Shown in pieces: positions 56,322-64,000 of a stretch of 64,000 nucleotides of DNA. Each line of letters opens with the position of its first letter. Position 1 is the first letter of the stretch. The notes beneath the pieces are model-generated. The model saw nothing but the letters and a program-made list of their open reading frames with translations, made no database searches and was not told where the DNA came from. The DNA comes from Spirodela intermedia (taxonomy: Eukaryota; Streptophyta; Magnoliopsida; Alismatales; Araceae), in assembly GCA_902729315.2 (NCBI GenBank), contig LR746269.1, positions 7,084,731 through 7,148,730 on the forward strand, given 5' to 3'. Made by a program: the position numbers and the translations under genes.

Positions 56322-58515
56322 AACTGAGAGATGCAAAGAACACTAGGTAAATACAATAGACAACCAGCAGAGGAACATTCCAGTGGATAAGTAATTCTTC
56401 TGTTAGAAAAGGTAAAGCAAATCGTTTAAGGTTGGTCAAAGAAGAAGCCAGCTAAAAAAACAAGCAATGTGATGTGAAGATTAAATGTTTATAATTTTGA
56501 GCAGCCAATCTTGGGGAAAATGCTTGCTATTATTTATTATAAAAAAATTAAGGCAAAATACCATTTTGGTGCTTGCGTCAAATGAAATATATGGCATGGC
56601 AATAAAAAGCGATAGGAAGTTTCTTCTGAATAATTTTTTATTCTTTTACATTCTAGTAATTAAAGAAAAATCAAGAATAAAATACACAAAGAACCTCCTG
56701 TTTCATTCAAGGGAAAGGAGCCTGTGCCGACATTGAGTTTCAAGAATTCAATATATTTTTTAAAACGTTTAAAGCGCATCTCGACTTCCAGCTTCTTATA
56801 TCCATGAACTCACCATTTTTTTATATCATTTTTCTCGTGAAAAGGTGCCAGTTTGCATATTCAAAAGATAGACAAGACCAACGATAAATATATTTTCACA
56901 CCCCTTTATAATAAGCTATAAAAGGAATGTCAAGTGAATAAATTTTCCTTCATAATATCCCAATAATTATGAATGAAAGACATACAGAAATGGCCATACC
57001 TAGCTGCCTTTTATCTTCATGAACCTAACATACCCATCCTAATTTCCCCTAGGATGTTCTGAAAAATATTTCAAAGTGCAATTGACTCGAGTCCCCTACA
57101 TTTAAGTCCCAGTGTACAGAATAACACATTTTTGTCGGTAAAAGGTGAATAATGGGAGTTTGAAGCCTTTTAAACAGTCTAATTTCCCTCCTCGAGGCTT
57201 GAACCGAGAATCAGCATTTATAAGTGTCATGACGGGTTTTTCTTCTCTTTCCATCAATAGATACATGGAAAATTGTGCTAAAATTACATCCTGCAACTCA
57301 GTCTGTGAGGCTATCTGATTCTTTTCATTGACAAGTCATGCTTCGGCACCATGTGCAGTAGTAATGAGTGAGTCAATCCTAGCATGTAGGGACGATCGAT
57401 TCAATTCTCTCTTGCCTTTGACTTCTAACATCTGCTGGTTTTTCTGTCAACTGTGTGCCGAAGCTTCGGTCATGTATGATATTTTTGGAGAGCGGGGAAA
57501 GCTAATTTCCGAACTCTATTTTTCACAATAAGGATGTCCATGAGAGTCTTCCCTCCATGCTTCAACGAAGGATGGAAACTTCCGTGAGATCAGGGAAATA
57601 CTGGAGCCAGAAACATTGGAAGCCGTTACAACATGGCCGGCGATGTTTGGGATGCTTCGACAAAGTGATATCCCCGCCACCGGTGCAGCAGCAGCATCGA
57701 TCACAAGTCATTTCTTAACCGACAATTCCAAGTAGAGAACTCTGGGAATAGCGGGGAAACCAGCCAGGAGGCAAGGCCACCACAACAAAAATAAACGAAC
57801 AATTGAACAGGAGAGGAGGCGGAGGCCCAGGAGGAGGAGGAGAGGATCGAGCGACAAACCTCGATGGAGACGAAAGCGGCGGGATGAAACAGTTCTCCTC
57901 CACGGACCAGGAGGGGACGGGGGCGCGAAAAACTCTGCAACTGGTGGAAAGGAGGGGGATGCTCTCGAAGCAGACTTCATTTCATATTTCAGTTACAAGA
58001 AAACTCTGCAACATCCCCCCCTCCTCCCCTTTTCCCGCCCTCCGGAACTCTCTCTCTCTCCCCTCTCTCTCGCTCTCATCTCATATTTCGGTTTAAATTT
58101 TCTGAACTTTTTATATTTATCTCTCACTCTCTCATATTTCCGTTTTAAAAATTCTGAATTTCGTAATATTCATCTCTCTCACTCATATTCCAGTTAAAAA
58201 TTCCTGAATTTGTATATTTATATAAAAAATACGCTTAACATATAATAAGGTAATGTTCGTATATGTGTGGGCCGAAAATTCCTCGAGAGCTGCCTCAGCC
58301 GGTGGCTCCGCCGAGTCGCCGTTGCATCTGTTCTCCATCTCAAAGGAGAGCCCAAAGATCAACAGATGATGGTATTGCTCAGAGATCCAGAGAGATAGAG
58401 ACCCAGAGGTAGAGAAAGAGAGAGAGAGAGAGAGACCCAGAGTAAAAGAGAGAGAAACCCAGAGGTAGAGAGAGAGAGAAAAACCCAGAGGGAGGGAGAG
58501 AGAGAAACCCAGAGG

Positions 58516-58575
<60 letters not shown>

Positions 58576-59343
58576 GAGATTCTCTCTCTCATATTTCCGA
58601 TTAAAAACTTTTGAATTTCGTAAATTCCACGAAAATTTGTGGAAAATTTTCACGAATCACTCCGACCCAGATCCGAAAAACCAGAAAATAACAAGATGCA
58701 GCAATGTATATCGGTGATTTTATTCATCAATAAAAAAGATAAAAATAATGCAGCTACAATAAATGGCACAAGTGGGGCCATAATCATAAAGTAAAAGAGT
58801 TCCCAGAGCAGATTCTCCGCCAATGGGGGAGGAAAAATGAGGAACCGCACGCTCTCCAAAGCAAAACCTCTCGAGTTCTTCTTAATCAGCTGCATGCGAG
58901 TATGATCATTCCCCAGATGCTCAAATCTCAAGCCCTGCTTTCTGCCCTAAATCTTGGGGAGATCTACAACCATGGAAATCCACAGCACTCTGTCATCCGC
59001 AAGTTCCAAACTTTTTCAACCCAACACAAAAGATATAAATACTCGCAGATAAAATATATGAGATATCGAGCTAAATACCATAATTGGAAATATGGGTATA
59101 AATAGTTCTGCTGACCCCAATATGTCAACGGCCCAATAGCAGTCAATTATCCAAAAACTCTTGCGAAAAATCCCCTCCTCTTTGACTCCTTCCCCTTTCA
59201 TTTTTTTTCTATTTTGGTCCATTTAATGGATGGTATTAAATGGGAGAAGAATGTAATCGAGAAACAGGGATGTATGGAAAAAAAAAAAAGGATTTAAAGA
59301 ATGCAAGTCAACTGCACATACCGAGCTTCGGTCAATGATCAAG
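56322..59343. other. Spacer between exonuclease and RING-PHD genes
   Basis: This is the upstream region of the exonuclease and the 3' flank of the RING-PHD gene. A more GC-rich part at about 57.5-58.0 kb could hold the non-coding first exon and promoter of the exonuclease. Reading frames there (57.7-57.98 kb) resemble no family. GA-rich repeats lie at 58.4-58.57 kb. Confidence 0.45.
58400..58571. repeat. GA microsatellite with CCCAGAG minisatellite units
   Basis: CCCAGAG recurs at 58402, 58436, 58458, 58484 and 58508, separated by GA tracts, and then passes into pure (GA)n of about 50 bases. Confidence 0.92.
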
Positions 59344-61040
59344 TCAAGACTGAACATGGTCCTTTGCAGATTCCAGTGCTCCGAGGCTGCCCCCTTCGCT
59401 GTATGGCCAGAGGTTCACGTTGCCTCTAGACCCCAACAGTGACCTGCTGCTGCTTCCATCTCTTCCATTCATATGGCCAGAGGCGCAGATCGCGTTGCCA
59501 TGCTGCTCCATCTCGGAGCCGAAGGCATCGTCCTCTGTGCAAGAGGGCTGGTTCACAGGGTTTCTAGCGAGTCCTTCAGGGGTCCTCCTGCTTCTGTCGT
59601 TGAAAAGCATAAACCGTATCCGCTGATGAATCGAGCGTCTCCCAAGCAGGGTCGACGCCATGATACCTGAAGCTCGCGAAGGCGTTCCAGGATCCATGCC
59701 CGGCGATGGTCGCCCATCGGATGACCAATATGCAGCTCCTTCAGAGGGAATCTGGCATGTCAGAGCAGCCAGCTGCTGGGGCGGCTCTTGCGGCGCGCTC
59801 ACTGAAGTGTTGCCCCAGCAAGGTTCACCGCTAGAACCGTGGTCGACGAAAGATGCCTGAGCTCGATAATTGGATGGCGCTGGATCTGTGGACCTACACC
59901 CATTACAGTACCAGTTGCCTTCTGGGACTTCCCTCCCCAGCCCAACACAGTATGTATGTGCAGGGGAATCACATAGATCACAGAGCAGCATGAGGTTATC
60001 GTCGCCTCCCTGTTGGCATTCCACGCACACTACATTTGCATATGGATCTAGAAATCCTCTTATTTCTTCTTCGGAAGGTTGGTAAACCTGCAGGGATGAT
60101 TTGGCTCAGAGAGAACGTTTGAAGAAGTGTAGATATCTACATAATTAGTAGAGATACAGAGAAATATCATGTTTAGAGAGAGAAGGAGTTGAGGTCTAAA
60201 CATTGTTTCAGAAACTCGCATGCAAGAGATGATCAAAACAGCTAAAACTTTAATTCAATGTTTCTGTTTTTTAAAGCAAAGATCTCGGGTGGTAGGTAAA
60301 GAAACTATTGATATTTGCGATTTAAGGAGCACGAGCGATAAAATTTCCGATGATAAATGTCTTCTTCTTTCAAAGATCAAGGATCGCAACTATTGATGGC
60401 AGAAAAATAAGAGACTACTTGATACTTAAATTTCCATAAAAGAGGATAAGTTAACAATCCAACAGATAAACCATTCTATAGAGTAAAAATTTCCTAGTAA
60501 TGTCGAAAATGTTCCTAGTAATGGCCACTAGTGAGAATTTCCTCTATCACATGGATGTGAAAAAGAAGAAGAAGAAGAAGACAAAACTTGGACACTATAG
60601 CAGCAGGAAGGTACAGCTTCATTGACATTGATGCAAACCATTAGATATGATTGTGGCCCGTTCTCAATTGGAGGATGGCTGTGTAAATAGCCCCTGGCTA
60701 CCGATAATATATCAGCGCACAGAATTATAGCAAAGGTATACAGATAACAACTCTGTGAGGCTTAACTATGTAATTCCAAAAAACGAAAGAGCGCACAAAA
60801 GGAAACTATATCGAGATACCCCGGGTGAACACCAAGCAAGGATCCGAGCCTTTCAAAAAACAGTCGATCAATCACCAAAAAGGGAAACAAACAGTAAAGT
60901 CCCAGTGAGCAACACTTTCAATTTCAGGAAGATGGTGTGCGTTAGTTGTCAAAGGGAGATCATTTTGGTGTGCCCCAAAACTTCAACAGGTGACATTATG
61001 GTCTTACGAACTCATTTACAGATTATATTACATACATATA

Positions 61041-61081
<41 letters not shown>

Positions 61082-63616
61082 GCTGTCAAAGAGTAACTCG
61101 AAGTGGCCATACTAGCAAGGATCTAAAAGGAAAGGAACACCGGACACATTGTCAGGAAGAGACCATACTTAAGTGTCGCAATGCATCTTTCACTTCAAAA
61201 ATGTGCAATATGACTAACAACAGTATGATATGTGTCTTCCTACCATCTCTCGAGTCAACAGGGAAACTTTCAGCCCCGATTTCAACAACGATATTGGTGC
61301 ATCTTCATTCAGAATTGATGGGAGAAAAAAACACAATTGAAGATAATAATTACCCAAGCTTCATTGCCTGGCTATATATCAAGGAAGGAGAAGACAAAGA
61401 AATTACTCCCTCTGGTTATTACCTTTCTGGGAGGATATGTGGCGTAATCTGGTAGACATAGACAATTGCCATTTGCATCAGGCGGAAAGACTATCAGAGG
61501 GTAAGGACATCACCTACCAAAGTGAGATGAAACAGCAAATATCTTTGGCCTGAGGAAAGGGAAGCCCTCAAGCCATAGCTTCACAAGAGGAGAAGACGCT
61601 GTTCCTTTGGTAGATTTTAAAGAATGCCAAAGAAGAGACAATATATACTCCAGTGGTCAAGGGAAAAGGCTCAACTTCCAAAACAAATCCGAAAGAGATT
61701 AGTCCTTTGTTTCAAAGACATCAAACATTCTACACCAGAGGAACCACCTACAGGATTATCCACTACCCACAACAGTCAACTCAAGACCAATTCTGTTCCA
61801 GGTCAGAGTTCTCTAGTTTTACCTCATCATCATATTAGTCTAAAACAAGCAATATTCTATAGGGAAAACAAGAAAAACGTCCAAAGAAGGGTCATCTGCA
61901 ACCGTGTCCTTGCACAGTGGTCACTACTCTCCAATTCAGTCAATGAAGATGATCACCAACCATAATCTCGTAGAACGGAGTGAATACACAAATAGCTGAT
62001 GAAAGAATTAAGAGAAACGACTTTTCTAAGGCTCCATTTCCGTCACACTCATAGAGTTGTGGAGGCGGCCAAGATACATATCATCAGCAGTTAGCGGTTA
62101 GGGCCATTGGGGTGGACCCAGACTGACCAACTGGTTGGATTGAGATAGGCGCAGGATTTAGTGAAATCGGAGGAGTAGGCTGAGGTGGAGAAGATGGAGG
62201 GATTTACTAGGAAGAGACAGGAACAGGAGGAGCCTGTTGAGGAGAAAAACATTTTTGACTAAAGTTAGAGAGGACTATGGAAAAATCCAAACCCAAGTAC
62301 GTATTTCCTAAATCTGGAGGTCTTCGTCGGAGAATATCAAAGCATGGAGTTGTAAAGATGCCAAAAATAGTCAGCATGTGAAACATCAGATGAAACAACG
62401 GGGGAAAAAACACCTGATCTCTCTTGGGGATCTTAACGACGGTCGTCCTCAAACTGAACCCAGCATCCGACCTTACTGACTTGCTAACAGTCTTGAATCG
62501 CCTTTTGCACACGGGGCATCTGGACTCCACCTTTGACCACTCCATGATGCAAGCAAAGCAGAAAAAATGAGAGCAACAATCCAGCAGTCCCCGGGTGGCC
62601 TCCTTTTTCTCCTCCGACAAGCAGATTCCGCAAATCTGCGCCAAATCATCAAGCTCTTTCCCTTTCCCTTTCTTTTGACCATGGACCCCAGATGACAGGG
62701 GTCTTCGCTCCCAATCCAAAGGCCCCTCTGCTTGCAGATCCCCCAGTTCCTCCTCGTCGATCTTGAAATCAACGTCAGACGAGTCTGAATCGGACGAATC
62801 AGAATGAATCACCCGCGACTTCCGCCGTCTCTGACGACATATCCGCGCCCTTTTATTTTTCATCTGCTCGCCATCTTCCTGGACCTTATCCTCGACAACA
62901 AGGTCGTCGTCATCAGAGATCACAACAATCCGCATATTTCTCTTTCTCGCCGGCGCCTTCTTTCTCTTATCATTCACGTTGTAGTTCCAATTCCCGGGCC
63001 TAGTTTTGTTCTGCTGCTGCTTCTTTAGTGGTCCACTCTTTCCGCCACCGGCCTTCCTGACGGGAGATTTCACCAACTCTTCCTCCTCCTCCTCCTCCTC
63101 ATCAGGCGCAAAATCCTCATCGTCGTCATCCTCGGACTCCTCTTCCTCTTCTGGAAAAACTGCAGACCTCTGCCGGGGAACGGGCCGGGCTTTCCTCGCC
63201 GGAGGAGTCTCCATCTCGCTCTCCTCCTCGGGAACAAAAGACACCTTCGAATTTCGGTCCTCCCTCGGTCCCCTTTTGACCCGCGAGTTTCTCAGGACCA
63301 GTCGCCGGCATCTTCCTCCCGCGGCCCCGACCTCCTCCACGTCTTCTGGTTCAAGCTCTTCTTCCTCTTCCTCTGAACAACTGGCGCCGTTAATGGTGTC
63401 CACAGAGGCCTCCCTCGAGGCGTCAGACGAGTAGGAATCGTACGAGCTCTCTCCCTCCTCGTCCAATCCCACAACGTACTCCTCGTCAGATGGGTCGTCG
63501 GAGCCACTGCCGCCCCTCGCCAACCCCCTCCTCCTCCCCCTCCTCCACCCACCGCCTTCACCTCCGCCTCCCCCTCTTCTCTGAATCTTCCCACAGCACG
63601 CCTTGTTCTGCGCCAT
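59344..63616 (-). CDS. RING and PHD finger protein (PHRF1-like)
   Basis: Two exons give 648 aa: 63616-62414 and 60087-59344, with a 2.3 kb intron. ATG at 63616 opens MAQNKACCGKIQRRG; the frame is open upstream to 63826 but only from a TTG. Residues 1-320 are low complexity, with acidic Glu/Asp and Ser runs alternating with Lys/Arg clusters (KRKKAPARKRN-like stretches). The RING finger (329-370) has CGICLSEEKK, CCSHFFCFACIMEW and CPVCKRRF. The PHD finger (422-465) has CVECQQGGDDNLMLLCDLCD, HTYCVGLG and WYCNGC. A Ser/Gly-rich tail follows (FNDRSRRTPEGLARN). RING implies ubiquitin ligase activity and PHD implies histone-tail reading, both by family. The target is unknown. The intron falls exactly between the two fingers. 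Confidence 0.92.
61043..61075. repeat. (TA)n microsatellite
   Basis: About 16 TA repeats in the RING-PHD intron. Confidence 0.93.
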
Positions 63617-64000
63617 GAACAGCCTTCCTTCCTCGCGATGGTTACGGAACCAATCCAGACTAATCTTCCATCGATGGCTCCCGCCGCCGCATCTGAGTAG
63701 CCAGCCGCCCAGCAGATCACAGTTCCTTCCTTTCCCCTCCCCTCTCTCTCTCTTTTCCCTTCCCTTGAACAGGAACACGGCAACCAGGAGAAGCTTCGAT
63801 TTGGCCCCCGCCCGGATATCGACCAAGGAAGAGTCAGAGAGAGAGAGAGAGAGAGAGAGGAAGGAGGAAGCGGGTTCGGTTTTATCCCGTGGGCGGTGAC
63901 CCCATCCCAGCTTTGTTAGTGATTTACCAAACTACCCCTACGCATCGACTTCTGTTGGCTGACTGACGTTACAAAGAGCCATCGCCGATATCGCGGAAAC
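63617..64000 (-). promoter_or_regulatory. Upstream region of RING-PHD gene
   Basis: This includes a (GA)n tract of about 26 bases at 63835-63860 in the likely 5' UTR or core promoter. The window ends here, and no further gene is visible. Confidence 0.5.

Noticed and set aside
57701-57980. Several overlapping minus-strand frames upstream of the exonuclease
   Set aside because: They have no recognisable motif. They more likely lie over an untranslated first exon or promoter of the exonuclease.
58183-58653. Leu/Ser-repeat frames over the 58.4 kb repeats, and similar frames at 39.6-40.0 and 28.0 kb
   Set aside because: They are translations of GA/TC microsatellites, not genes.
63617-63826. N-terminal extension of the RING-PHD protein
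   Set aside because: The open frame begins at TTG, not ATG. The first ATG in frame is at 63616.

Overview
This window is nuclear DNA of a flowering plant. Genes are split by short GT-AG introns, every recognisable product belongs to a plant family (PUM24-type Puf protein, isoprenylated HMA protein, PDIL2-1, plant importin alpha), and the spacers are AT-rich with many GA/TC microsatellites. Genes at about 25.7-27 kb and 36-39.3 kb are very GC-rich while the others are not. That heterogeneity would suit a monocot, but I cannot name a species.

Layout. 0-1.65 kb: 5' part of a conserved plant protein with a GGCT/AIG2-like signature (minus), whose later exons I could not resolve. 2.84-17.46 kb: a 17-exon PUM24-like Puf/CPL gene (minus), with a solo LTR in one intron, an inverted-repeat unit in another and a GC-AG intron. 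17.7-19.65 kb: an AT-rich tandem array separating PUM24 from a divergent PDCD2/MYND gene (19.8-22.94 kb, plus). 25.68-26.61 kb: a farnesylatable HMA protein (minus), back to back with a possible orphan first exon at 27.14 kb (plus). 29.02-33.25 kb: importin alpha (plus), with a duplicated module upstream. 36.01-37.43 kb: a predicted tail-anchored P-loop GTPase-like protein (plus). 38.78-39.24 kb: an intronless 152-aa basic protein (plus), with G-box/TGACG elements upstream. 39.24-44.73 kb: GA-repeat and AT-rich DNA. 44.73-48.01 kb: PDIL2-1 (plus). 48.90-56.32 kb: a DEDDy 3'-5' exonuclease (minus). 59.34-63.62 kb: a RING plus PHD finger protein (minus).

The genes form no operon or cluster. Several belong to basic nuclear and nucleolar functions: PUM24 (pre-rRNA processing), PDCD2 (linked to ribosome assembly in other eukaryotes), importin alpha (nuclear import) and the RING-PHD protein (chromatin). 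PUM24 and PDCD2 are head to head, so shared regulation is possible. PDIL2-1 works in ER protein folding.

Exon boundaries were built by hand from splice sites, reading-frame continuity and family similarity. All complete multi-exon models below are in frame from ATG to stop. I saw no rRNA, tRNA, CRISPR or prokaryotic features. I found no clearly new multi-gene system. The most unusual items are the importin alpha lacking two ligand-binding Asn residues, the tail-anchored GTPase-like protein, and the satellite-like array inside a divergent promoter.
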